Part shown: positions 1 to 10,900 of the stretch, in pieces
How positions within the stretch are numbered: position 1 is the stretch's first letter
Layout of the letters: the number at the start of each line of letters is the position of its first letter
DNA from: Capronia americana
Taxonomy: Eukaryota > Ascomycota > Eurotiomycetes > Chaetothyriales > Herpotrichiellaceae
Length of the DNA: 64,000 nt
Direction of reading: 5' to 3'
Assembly: GCA_016110215.1 (NCBI GenBank)
Contig: JADWQD010000008.1
Span: forward strand, 1,302,001 to 1,366,000
Notes under the pieces: generated by a model
The model's input: only the letters and a program-made list of their open reading frames with translations
What the model was told of the DNA's origin: nothing
The model's database searches: none
Position numbers and translations under genes: made by a program

Positions 1-594
1 ATCGATCAGGAGGTGAAATTCAAGTTCGCCTCGACGCAACCAGTAACACCTGCGGAAGATATGCTGTTCGACTGGGATCGACCAAAGCATCCTTTGATGA
101 CAAGCACCCAGCTTGTGGCTGACCTCGCAATCGCCTCGCAGTCAATCTCAACCACGAAGTACCTTGAGGACGAGCCATCTATGTCGCAATTCCAATCAAA
201 CCCTTCTGTTCCCCTAAGTCGAACACAAATGGCTCGACGATTCGCCGATGTCCTTCCGTCTGAACGTATGACAATGTTCTATTCAGAAGGAACGATGGAT
301 CTGCTTGCCCCGTACGTTGCTGAGGCTCTGAGCCAGCTGGAAATGCCTCCGTCAAATCCAATCAGACCAACAGCGCAGGACTTCGAATGCTCGATCAAAG
401 TGAAAGGACAAGATAGTCGAGGCTGTCCCCTGAGTGGTACTATCGCGATGGATGTTGTCAAGTCGGAGGCCAACGAGCAGCCCCTGGTAAGAGTTCTGTT
501 TGTGAAGGCATCTGGTGATCCCTTAGAGTGGCGGAGATTCTTTAAGCGTGTGGCCGTGCTGTGTCAGAGGGCGATTGTCAAACCGGAATTTTGA
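1..594 (+). CDS. chk1: Chk1 checkpoint kinase, C-terminal part (5' end outside window)
   Basis: The frame is open from base 1 (codons I-D-Q-E-V) to TGA at 592-594, giving 197 residues with no start in the window. I recognise the C-terminal regulatory region of fungal Chk1, the Ser/Thr kinase that arrests the cell cycle after DNA damage. Family-like blocks are LFDWDRP (about residues 19-25), MSQFQSNPSVPL (about 62-73), KGQDSRGCPLSGT (about 135-147) and GDPLEWRRFFKRV near the end, a KA1-like fold. The kinase domain itself would lie upstream and is not visible. No intron is needed in this part. The identity rests on remembered conserved blocks. A different CAMK-type kinase tail is the alternative. 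Confidence 0.78.
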   Translation: MDQEVKFKFASTQPVTPAEDMLFDWDRPKHPLMTSTQLVADLAIASQSISTTKYLEDEPSMSQFQSNPSVPLSRTQMARRFADVLPSERMTMFYSEGTMDLLAPYVAEALSQLEMPPSNPIRPTAQDFECSIKVKGQDSRGCPLSGTIAMDVVKSEANEQPLVRVLFVKASGDPLEWRRFFKRVAVLCQRAIVKPEF

Positions 595-932
595 GCATAT
601 ATCAGACGAATCATCATTTGGCGTTTCTGGGTGGCATCAAAAGCGAAGATACCCATGTTTTGGATAGCGTCTAGGCGTCCGTCCTAAAGTACCGTATACA
701 AATCCCTGCAGAGTCTTGAATCATCCCAACCCCAGCTACTGCATGCAAGCTGCGCTACAAGCGGCCGACCTGTAGTCAGCCTCATTCGCCTTCCCCGTCT
801 TTGACTCATTCCTCTGCTTTCTTTCACCAACTTTTGACTTTTCTCTTTCCCTCTGCATTTTATGCTCCAATTGCTCACTGGTAGCTCACGGCTGTTCTGG
901 ACTTCCCCATCATTCATTCCAAGGTAGCGACC
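595..932. other. Intergenic: chk1 3' flank and ELO-like promoter
   Basis: No coding signal. The last 150 bases are pyrimidine-rich (TTTCACC, CTTTTGACTTTTCTCTTTCCCTC near 815-860), as is common just upstream of fungal transcription starts. No TATA box is obvious. Confidence 0.6.
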
Positions 933-1619
933 ATGGCGTTGGAAGACAGGCCTCTTACTACACTTCAAAGCGTCATCTTGACAACTGGACCTTTCGTCTT
1001 CCTGTGGACCATATTACGAGGCTATGTCTCTCGCAATGGGCCTCTCAGTTTTGCGCGGCCATTCACTCGTCTGAACAGCCAACTCTACGCACTCTTCTCC
1101 CTTGCATTGGCCTACCTCATTCTCAACGATGTCTTCCACTTCTCCGAGCTTGACATCAACAGCACAGATCTGGCCTACATCTATCACCTTTCCAAGATCT
1201 ACGAATACGTCGATGTGTTCAACCTGGTTGCCGCTGGAACCGAAATTGGCCCCCATATGGCCTTTCACCACATCACGACGCCCTTCTTGACCTACTTTCG
1301 GGTTCTCAATGCTTCCGACTGGCAACTTTTTGCCTTCCTCAACTGCTTCCATCACTTCTGGATGTACTCCTACTTTGCAGGAATTTCCTCCTTCCGGCCC
1401 ATCCTTCCGCTGACTGGTTGGATACAGCTTGGAGCTGGGATTGCGCTTGATGTGCACTATTGTGCGACTCAGGGTCGCGAAGCACCCGAGGCGAAGAACC
1501 GTGCGATCAGCATCATGCTATTGGCGCGATATGCGATGTTGTTCTACGAGGAATTGAAGGGCAGTACTGCGAAGAAGGAGAAGAAGGCGGAGGAGAAGAG
1601 TGAGCGGGCAAAACAATGA
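933..1619 (+). CDS. ELO (GNS1/SUR4)-like multi-pass membrane protein
   Basis: Single exon, 228 residues, with the ATG in good context (gcgaccATGg). There are several hydrophobic segments (about 13-30, 50-66, 95-115, 128-150). The ELO-type pair of motifs is recognisable: a His-rich box (P-H-M-A-F-H-H-I-T-T-P, about residues 107-117) and a downstream N-C-F-H-H-F-W-M-Y-S-Y-F segment resembling the N..VH..MYSYY box. ELO proteins are ER condensing enzymes of very-long-chain fatty acid elongation. The His box here is H-x3-H-H rather than the canonical H-x2-H-H, and the protein is shorter than typical elongases. It may therefore be a divergent or non-catalytic member. The tail is Lys/Glu-rich with KK near the end (cytosolic, ER-retention-like). 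It converges on the dehydrogenase gene 73 bases downstream. Confidence 0.7.
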   Translation: MALEDRPLTTLQSVILTTGPFVFLWTILRGYVSRNGPLSFARPFTRLNSQLYALFSLALAYLILNDVFHFSELDINSTDLAYIYHLSKIYEYVDVFNLVAAGTEIGPHMAFHHITTPFLTYFRVLNASDWQLFAFLNCFHHFWMYSYFAGISSFRPILPLTGWIQLGAGIALDVHYCATQGREAPEAKNRAISIMLLARYAMLFYEELKGSTAKKEKKAEEKSERAKQ

Positions 1620-1692
1620 AACAGCGAAACGGAGAAGCTTTGGTATAAGAGAAGTCATTTGAACATTGCGGACGGCCGCAACTTTGCAACGC

Positions 1693-3230
1693 CTAGTTCG
1701 CCACATTGATCAGCATCGACTTAACACTCAAATACTCCTCGATTCCTTGTCTTCCTCCCTCCCTTCCGTATCCGCTCTCTTTCACGCCGCCAAACGGGCT
1801 CTCACAGGCGCTCAACATGCCCAGATTAACGCCCACCATGCCCACTTCCAAGGCCTCTGTCACTCTCCATGCTCGTGGAATGTTCTCGGTACAGATGAAC
1901 GAGCCCAGGCCCACGTCACAGTCGTTAGCCATGTCAATGACTTCTTCCTCGGTGTCGAACTCGTAGAGACCGACAACTGGAGCAAAGGTCTCTTCGCGAG
2001 TGGTTATCATCTCACGTTTCATGCCTTTGATGATCGTCGGCTGCAGGAAGTATCCTTTGAAATCCTTCAATGGTGCTCCACCCAGGACCACTTGACCGCC
2101 ATGCTTTTTGGCATCTGCTCAAGGTCAGCTCTCACCGTTCAAATCGCGCGTTCATGCGAGCGCAACTTACCATTGATATGGTTTAACGCCTTCTCAACTG
2201 CCCGCTCGTGCGTCAATGGCCCCACAAACACACCCTCCTCCGTCCCCGGACCAACCTTCAGAGTCTTGATCTTGGTCGCCAACGCCTCAGCAAACTTATC
2301 ATAAATGTCCTTTTGCACGAAGATCCGATTCGCCGTCACACAAGTCTGTCCCGAATTGCGGAATTTGGCCATAATGCACGCTTCCACTGCTGTTTCGAGC
2401 TTCGCGTCGTCAAACACGATGAATGGACTATTACCTCCTAGCTCCAACGAAAGTTTCTTGAGAGAGTCACTGCATTGCCGGGCGAGGAGTTTTCCAACGC
2501 GTGTACTCCCGGTGAAACTCAGCTTTCTCACCAACTTACTCTTGCACAGCGCTTCGCCGACTTCATTGACAAGGTTCAGTGTGGTGATGACATTGACGCT
2601 CCCCTTTGGGAACCCAGCCTCGCGTGCAAGAACCGCTTGAGCGAGTGAGCTTAAGGGCGTCTCCCCAGCGGGTTTCCACACTGTGGTACAGCCCGCCGCC
2701 AGAGCAGCCCCGACCTTCCTCGTAATCATCGCAATGGGAAAATTCCAGGGTGCCAGACACGCTGCTACGCCGATGGGCTGTTTGAACGTCAAGATACGTT
2801 GGCTCTGATTCGCGACCGGGACAACTTCGCCGTGGACGCGTTCTGCTTCACCCGCGAACCATTCCAGAAAGGAGGCTGCGTAGGTTACCTCTCCCTTCGC
2901 TTCGGTTAACGTTTTGCCGTTTTCGAGAGTCAGAATCAAAGCGAGATCGTCGGCGTGTTCGAGGCAAAGGTCACTCCATTTCCGCAGCCACCTTGCGCGC
3001 TGCCGGGGAGTTGTTTTCTTGAAGGTCTTAAAGGCTTCGTGCGCCGCTTTGATGGCTTTGTCGGTATCTTCGGCGCCCATTTCAGGGATTGTTGCGATTT
3101 TGTCGAGGGTTGCTGGGTCGTACACGTCGAAGGTCTTGCCGGAGGTGGCGTCGACCCAGGATTCGTCGATGTAACCTTTTGTTTGAAAAAGGTCTTTGCG
3201 TTTTAGATCGTTCAGTGTTTTGGGCGCCAT
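1693..3230 (-). CDS. Succinate-semialdehyde dehydrogenase (NAD(P)+), GABA shunt
   Basis: Two exons, 3230-2171 and 2114-1693, with a 56-nt intron (GTAAGT at 2170; acceptor GAGCAG ending 2115). They join in phase to 493 residues, the usual length for the aldehyde dehydrogenase family. Visible family features are the APWNFP cofactor segment, the GSTRVGK NAD-binding loop, the general base in LELGGNSP (about residue 263) and the catalytic Cys in NSGQTCVTANR (about 296). The C-terminal part has PFGGVKESGYGREGG. SSADH members (yeast Uga2 type) oxidise succinate semialdehyde to succinate at the end of the GABA shunt. The N-terminus DLFQTKGYIDESWV is typical of this branch. The exact substrate is inferred from resemblance; other semialdehyde dehydrogenases are possible. 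Confidence 0.9.
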
Positions 3231-5043
3231 GTTGCACTTTTGGTGTAGAGGTATGACTTAGAGAGCTCGAATAACTTTTGCTTGTTGGATCTTGCAATAT
3301 GAGACACTATTCAAGGCGATAATCTTCGGAGTCCAGTTGTCAAACCTACGGTCCTCATTCACCTCTTCAACACGCACTCACATATATGGCCACCCAAGCG
3401 ATCGTCAATATTTCCCCACATTGGAGAGGAGGAGGGAAGCACTTGGTGCGGGGCAGGATTGGGGGAAGAGGAACGGACAGGACGATTTTCGTCAACCATG
3501 CGCTTGAAGGCCGAGGGCTACAGAGACTCGTGTTGGAGTAACATTGTGTGCCTCGTCGTGGGACTCTTGCCAATTGCATCCGATAGTCCGGCCGAGCCTT
3601 TTGCAGTAGATTCAGGCCCGGCCATTATGTCCGACTTATATTGGATTTTCCGCTGCTCAAGGTTGGCAGAAGATTGATTGCCCCCTCCCTCGCAAGTGTT
3701 GTTCGACAGCACATTTTGGTCTGCTGCAGCTGGAGACTTTGTCTTGGAGCCGAATCGCCTCAACGTCCACAGGGAGCTGGACGCACCCCTGAAGAGCAGC
3801 TGCCACGGGTGGCCGCAAAAGCCCAGGAGACAATTATTGGAGCATATACGAAATATGCACGGTCACTTTCTGGTTCTCGACGACAACTCTAAAGGCGGTG
3901 TGGTTGTGTGAGGATTTCCCCCTTGATACATGTCGACGAGGATCTGGCCACGAGGGTGAAAAGAACCTGGAATGCGTGACACGCACGAGAGCCTCGACAA
4001 GCCGCTGAAATGCGTCGGGCGTTAAGCCTTCGGTAGGCGTCCTTTAAATTGGCCTTGGATCCAGATCCAGTTGGTGGCACAGCCAAGGGCCTCTGTGCGC
4101 CAGAAACGGGATTCCAAGTCCTCCACGTGGAGATTGGCTTTATCCGTAGCCGACGACTATCGATGTTCTGGACGCTCCCCTGTCTCTCTTCAGCTCACAC
4201 ACATTCCCTTGGCCACGCCTTGGTTCAGTTGGCGGCACTCTGCGCGCATTTGCGCACGCCGAAAATCACAATTTTGCCGGTGGGAATTGTCGACCAGACA
4301 TCAATTGAAATATTTGGCTCTTTAAGATTAGCAAACTGAGTGCAGTCAGCAAAAGGATCCCTTGGAAGATTACCACTACCGTCCCCATTCCAAGGCCCCC
4401 GGATCCCCTAGTTCCACGCTTACGGCCTCGCCTCTGCAAGGCAAGGTTGGTCTCGACCATTCATGGCCGTGAGCCACAGGCGCTAAATGCTGGGGTGGCT
4501 TGGAAGTCAACCGTTTCCGGGATGCTCCTGTTTCCACTTCCTCCTGCGTTGGCTTCTGAACGATCACATCTCATCCAATTCTACGAGCTGACTGCCGCGC
4601 AATCTGACGCTTACGGTTGTCGAATCGATAACAAATCCCCGAGTCTCTGACGGAAAAGCTGGCCTAGAAGTAAATAGATGACTGCAGGCGTCAGGGGTTC
4701 GAAGGAATGGCTTTGCATTTTTTCCATCCACACCATCTTGCGACAGCCAAGTGTCGAAGCCACTAAACGGGAGAGACCACCTATCTTGGCCGGACCTCCT
4801 TAAAGTTCAGATCATGCAGGTAGGTGCTCGTATGATGATGGTTATAATAAGTAACGTCCAGGCCTGCGTGTCTGGCACGTATCTTCCAAGGGAATCCGTG
4901 AGCGAAACCATTCAAATTGCCCCGAAGTGCCTGGCCCCCGGTACATCTTTTGCTTCTGTCACTCGCTATTAATTCATTCGATCTCTATCAGCGCGATCTC
5001 TGGACGCATCTCTCGCTCAAACGTTTTTAACAGATACCTCGGT
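3231..5043. other. Intergenic region, no supportable gene
   Basis: 1.8 kb between the divergent dehydrogenase and FAD monooxygenase genes. Open frames here are short (under about 100 codons), overlap on both strands and resemble nothing I know. I tried small multi-exon models and found none. It probably holds the two promoters. Confidence 0.5.
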
Positions 5044-6957
5044 ATGGCAGTCCTCCAGGTCGGAATTTGCGGTGCTGGTGTCGCAGGGCTCGCTGCTGCG
5101 ATCGCCTTGAGGAGACTTGGGCATGACGTCGAGGTTGGTGGAAATAATCTTGTCACCAGGCGACCCTAAGGAGCATCCTTTTGGGTTGTCTGCATGGAAG
5201 CAACCGGTTTTATTGACTTCTATCCAGGTCTTCGAGCGCTCTCAATTCAAGAATGAAAATGGTGCCGCGGTGTCTATCCCACCCAATGGTACTCGAGTCC
5301 TACAGCACTGGGGCTTTGACTGCGACAAAGCCGGCGGCATTGAAAATATTCAAGTCCGCCGGCCAAAGGGTGACACTCTCGAGCCAATGGCCCCTACGCT
5401 GAACTTCGCCAATGCGGAACAACTTTATGGCAACAAGTGGTTCTTCTACCACCGAGTCGATATGCACAGACGCCTCAGGGAGCAAGCCGAAGAAGCTGGT
5501 AGCGTCATTAGACTCGGTAACCAGGTTATGGATGTTGATCCCGAGACTGGTGTCATCTCCTTGAAGGACGGAACGAAGGTCCAGAAAGATTTGGTTGTCG
5601 TTGCCGACGGCCAGCATGTCAGTCATTGCACTCGGGACTTTACGCGTGACCACCGTCGCTAATATGTCGATAGGATCGTCTCAACGCGAAAATCACCGGA
5701 AAGGAGATTCCTATGAAACGCAGTGGTCAAACGGCATACCGGTGCCTCATCCCCATGAAGGACATTCTTGCGGATGACGAGACGAAGTTCCTTTTCGAAA
5801 ACCAAGCACCCGGCTTCTGGGCACCTGCTCTCCCGGCGAAGGGTGTCATGGCCGTCACCTATCCCTGCAGAAACAACGAGATCCTCAACGTGCTGGCAGT
5901 ACACCGAAAACTTGGGCAACATGCGACCAGCGAAGACGATGTTGTTATCGAGGACTGGAACTTCCCAGCTACCCACGAAGAACTGGAGAGGGTTCTCGAC
6001 GGCTTCCACCCGGCCGTCAAGAAGATGTTCTTGAAGTCGCCCGAGGTGAAGGTCTACACGCAAATGAAGCGAGATCCTTTGAACAAGATGACGAAGGGCA
6101 AGGCTGTCCTGATCGGCGATGCATGCCATCCCATGCTTTTGACGCATGCGCAGGGTGTCTCGTCCTCCATCGAAGATGCTGCCGCTCTCGAACTCTTCCT
6201 CGCCGACGTGCCCGCTACCGGCGATGTTTCCTCCCCACCATCACAGAAACTTTTGCAACGTCTCGCACAGTTTGAGGCATTCCGCCTGCCTCGCGTATCG
6301 GCCACACAGATTTTGACCGACCCTGTCGTCCCGGGACCCCAAGCTGCCGCCAACTATGCGAAACAGGAGGCCGAGATCCGAAAATACTATTCTGGCCCGC
6401 TCCCTCCTACGGGATCGATGCCACACAGCCCTCCCATCTGCCAGTTCTTCTTCGGTTATGATGTCAGGAAAGAGGCGATGAAATTCATCGCCGAGCTCGA
6501 TGGGAACAAGATGGTCAAAACGCATGCTCCTGTGCCGGCTGGCCCTACCACCCCAGTCGCCGCACCAAGCCCAGTGGCTGCTTTTCCACCAGTCTCAACT
6601 CCCACGCCAGCCGCTGCTCTTGCACCTGTGGCCCGACCTGCGATCCCCAGGAAGAAGAGCACCGAGATCCTGGCTCCCGCGCAGTCCCGATTCCCGATCA
6701 AGACTAGCCCTGCGCCTGTCGAGAAGCAGACCAAAGAGTACGACGCCATGGCAATTGCCGCGGCCGTCGTGCGGGAGATGCGCAACGTGGACTCTATGGA
6801 GCAGAAGATCCTGGACCTGGAGCGCAGGCTGGCGGACATGGAGGCCAAATTCGCCGGTATGACCGTGCAGATCGCCTTTAGAGAAGTCGCACCTACGCCA
6901 CCCGAGTCGCCACCGACCGCGTACGCGTTCGCAAAATCCCCCTTCGTTACGGCTTAA
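5044..6957 (+). CDS. FAD-dependent monooxygenase (salicylate hydroxylase-like) with C-terminal coiled-coil extension
   Basis: Three exons, 5044-5133, 5228-5617 and 5674-6957, all phase 0, giving 587 residues. Splice signals are GTTGGT/TATCCAG and GTCAGT/CGATAG. The first exon encodes the dinucleotide fold GAGVAG (residues 10-15), and a new strand VFERS follows the first junction. The second FAD motif, IGDACHPM, lies near residue 307 and is followed by GVSSSIEDAAAL. This is the class A flavoprotein hydroxylase family, which uses NAD(P)H and O2 to hydroxylate aromatic substrates. The catalytic part ends near residue 440. It is followed by about 90 residues rich in Pro/Ala/Val, then a short predicted coiled coil (about 525-560, heptad-like MEQKILDLERRLADME). 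Family members normally stop near 420-450 residues, so the tail is unusual. The substrate is unknown. Confidence 0.82.
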
Positions 6958-7930
6958 AGCTGGAGTGGGTTGCTGTTACATTAATGTCCGTTAGCGTTGC
7001 ATGAAAGAAAATTCTCAATGTATACAATAGGGTTGGGGAACTCACTTTCCGAGATAGGCACGGACGGGAACTGGGGATGGGGACACGCGTTCACGCATGT
7101 ATTTTGGCATTATTGCTAGCTTTCTATCTCAGTACTGTAATAAGAAGATGGCTCGAAAATTCATCGAGGTTGAAACAGCATACACGCCCGGTATTCCTCT
7201 CAATCTGCAACGAGTCAGACAGCGATGAAGAGACGAGACGCCTGAAGAAGCCCGCAGATGACATTTGGAGCGCTGTCTCAGGTAAAATCTGACGTTGCTG
7301 GAGTGAAGGCAGAGTTTGTTTCGGTCGAGGACTCAGGGGGCCCTCCAGTTGACTCTCGAAGCGGACGTCAATGTTGGTGAAGAGACATTCACCTCATGGA
7401 TGATATGTGGTCAGCTAGCGTCGCGGACCTTCACGAGCGCTGTACAATATCAGGGTTTCTCGGTCCTCTCTTCAGTGATCATTCCGGGGGCGTGGTCCTG
7501 GACTCTACTTCGCGAAAGAACGCGTCAAGCTGTGTTCATACGGAAGGCACTGTGAGGCGAGCGAGTGCATGGTCGACGCTCATTAGAGCCGCGGATCAGC
7601 TGCTCGAGATTCTGGGTGTTTTCTCGTCTTCCCTCGTGCGCTTGTGGTGCTTTATGCAACTTAATAACGTGAAGCGGTCTCGCAGCCTTTTCAGTATCTC
7701 GAGACTTCATCTTCACCGGCCGCAGAATTATCGAAGCTCTCCAGCTCGCGCCTGTGGGGAAACTGCACGGACACGTGAACACAGGGCGGCGTTACCTTCG
7801 TCCTGATTCGCGGTGAGACGCGGCCACTTTCTGCACCTTCAGTTTCCCACGTTCAATTCCACATTCGATAGTTGATACTCAGCTGTACCGTCTGGCTGGC
7901 TGGAGGTGCACCTTGCACCTGTCACCTACC
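6958..7930. other. Intergenic region, no supportable gene
   Basis: Nearly 1 kb between two plus-strand genes. Short open frames, for example 7396-7806, have no recognisable motif and no codon-use support. The region immediately before the next start is CT-rich (GGCTGGCTGGAGG, CACCTTGCACCTGTCACC). Confidence 0.5.
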
Positions 7931-10900
7931 ATGCGGCTCCAAATCCTTGTACAGCGACACACCCTTCCATCCGTCCCAATTGTCTTCACAACAGGCACAG
8001 GCCCGGCCTCACGCACGCAGTCCCCCTCAGCTACAATTGCAGACCTTCTCCTCGACGTCAGTGAGATCGTCCCTCTCGAGTCTGCCGATGGAGAATGGGG
8101 CCTTGAAGACTATGCTGTGGAGATCGCAGCCAAAGGTGACCGAGAGTTTGCATATGAGTGCTTGCACTTCCAGACCATTGAATCTGTGTTAAGAGAAAAT
8201 GACGAGGTTGTCGTGCGAGCCTTGAGCAATGAAGACATCAGGGTGAGGAGAGTTGGCAAACGACATCAAATCACGGCAGATGGAAGGCATCTCATCGACG
8301 GTGTGCCCTTCGGGAAGCAATGGCTGAGGGAGATTCAACGTCCGGATATACTCATCCCCCCGAGGAAGCGGAGGAGGCTGCTCCCAGAATGGGATAGTGA
8401 CCTGGATTCTGAGGACGACCTGAAGCGCATCCTGCCTGCTGAAGATGAGGGCCAAGATTATACAGGTGCCTTGGTGCGGTTCACGAGCGACGACGAAGAC
8501 GATGAAGAGAACGACGACGATTATGTGGATGATGAGCACGCCGGTGCCCAGGAACCTCAGAGACGAATCACCGTTCGCGAAGAGTTTGACGATGCCGATG
8601 CCAGTTCGGAGGACGAGTCTGAGTTAGATGGTGAACCCTTGACCGGAGATCTTTCTTCAGAACTCGCGCAACTGCTTGAAGATGCGGCGGAGATGGAGCG
8701 GGTCTCCAACCTCGCTATTGCAAACCAAGTCCTCGAGAAACAGCTGAAGAGAAAACGGCCTGTCGAAGATGATGGCGAACACGAACTGGAAGAAGAGACC
8801 TTTGAAGGCTTCGCCGTTGGCGTTGCCGGCTCCTCACTACTGGCGAATGGGACCGCTGATGTTCAGACAAATGGTGTCTCGGACGAGGAGTCAGATCAAG
8901 ATGGTGGATCAGACAGCATGCTCGATGACATCGCTGCTGAGCAGGAGGAAAAGCGCTTGAAAAATACGCTCGAAGATGACGAAGATGACTCTGACGATTC
9001 AGATGCGACGTCCGCCACGGAGACCTCGTCCTCCGACTCCGATGCTGACAGCCTAATGGACCAGACTTCCATCCAGCAAGCGACGCGACGAGCGTTGAAT
9101 CTCATCACGAGCTCCGAGGCTGACGTGGACGAGGACGAAACCTCCAGTTCAGGTTCTGATACCGATGGCGACGACGAGGTCAGTGAAACGACATCGAACT
9201 CTGGATCTGACTCTGATCCGGATGACACTAGTGAATCAGAATCAGCAACTTCTTCTGAATCCGAGTCTGACTCTGAAGCAGAGTCTAGCGAGCGAAACCA
9301 AAAAGTGAACGTGCCCGAGCCACCGGCAGCCACTGCCACTTCTGTGGGCATACCTTTCGAGGGATCACGAAGGACCCACATGAACAACAACCGGGCGAAA
9401 CGGAGGAATAGGCTGAAAGTATTGAAGCAGCAGGGCTTACTCCCTCCTAATGCAGACTTCAAGGCACTGGCGGAATACGATGCTCGACTCGCGCAGGAAG
9501 ATCTCGAAGGGCAGCAACAGGAGCAGCAGCATCTAGCTATTGTGGGTCACGAAAAGGATGCGGTGATAGCCGATGATACTGCAATGGTGAATAAAGACGA
9601 CGAAATGAGCACAGATGAAGCAGTAGCGGAGGACGACAAGGAAAATGTGAACCCTCAAATTAGTCACGGAGTTGCTCCTGCAGATGAGACACAGGCACAG
9701 CCAGCGTCTGCTGTACCTGAGATTCCCGAGACATCACAAGTCGATTCACAATCTGTCATGGAGCAGACCCCGAGGCGAGCTAGGCTCGACATAGCCAGTA
9801 GTCGTCGCCTGATCCTGGGTTCTCTTGGCGTGAGAGCCCCCAGAACTGCTGAAGAACGTCAAAAGGTGACAGAGAAGCTGTCACAGAATATCCGGCTACC
9901 CCGGCAACCAAAGGAGGGAGACATTAGTACTGCGCCGCAAGATCAACAGCCTACAACCCCGGCGGAAGATGATAATTCATGGATGGAAAAATTAATCATT
10001 TCAGCAGTTGAATGCGAGGAGCCTGGCGGCGTCTTGCCTCCGCCCCCGTTTCCCTTCCAGCAAGGTTGGGCCAGACCAAACAAGAACAAGCGGAAAATGC
10101 GTGACCAAAGCCAGTATTACGAAGGCAGAAACGGCTACGGCCAGGAAGAGGGCGAACAAGTCTCTGTACCGGACGTGACAACGCTGAATTATGATGATGA
10201 CCTAGCTAAGAACAAAGGTATCGAAGCTTCAGCAATGGTGAACCGGCATGCGGATGAGCTGCCTACAGAGAAAGAACTCGATAGTCTCCCGGCACTTGAG
10301 CTGGAACAGGTCCTCCCTGGCGCGACAATTGCGTACCAAGAACTGCATGTTGATGCCTCAACAAACTATCAGCCCACAGTGTCGCCCTATCGAGTTGGAC
10401 AAGTATCACATATGGGCGAAGATGGTGTTGTGCACTTGCAATTGGAGAAGGGTTCGTTCGGATCACAAACTCCACAGATCGATGAAGTGACAGGTGAAAG
10501 GATCTATGGCAAATTTGAGCTTGCAGAAGAGGATGCAGATGAAGATGACGGAACCCGTGATGTCTCCTATTCCAATATGATCAAGCCGAGACTTGTCAAG
10601 CCTTCATCGAAACCCTCATCGGTTCAAGTGCCAGACAGCAGCAATGTAGTCGGCCTTCGAGGCGGCGAAGCAGCAAATCCACCTGTCGATGACGATGTTG
10701 CTGTCATTCCCGAGTCTGCAGAACAAGAACAGGACATCGAGACGCAAATACGTCTTGAGATGCAAGCAAGTATAGGGACTGAAGTGGATAAACGGCCGGC
10801 AATGGCAGTGGAGCCAATCGATACCCCTCGCAAACAAGAGATCAATGGCATCATCAAAGACGCGGGATTCGAGTCGGCCTTGGACGAGCAGTTGCTGCAG

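Noticed and set aside
4690..4715. GGGGTTCGAAGG resembling a tRNA B box
   Set aside because: It lacks the conserved C positions, and no A box or cloverleaf pairing is found around it.
8896..9462. 188-codon minus-strand frame opposite the coilin-like gene
   Set aside because: Ser-rich mirror of the Asp/Glu/Ser codons; no independent start or motif.
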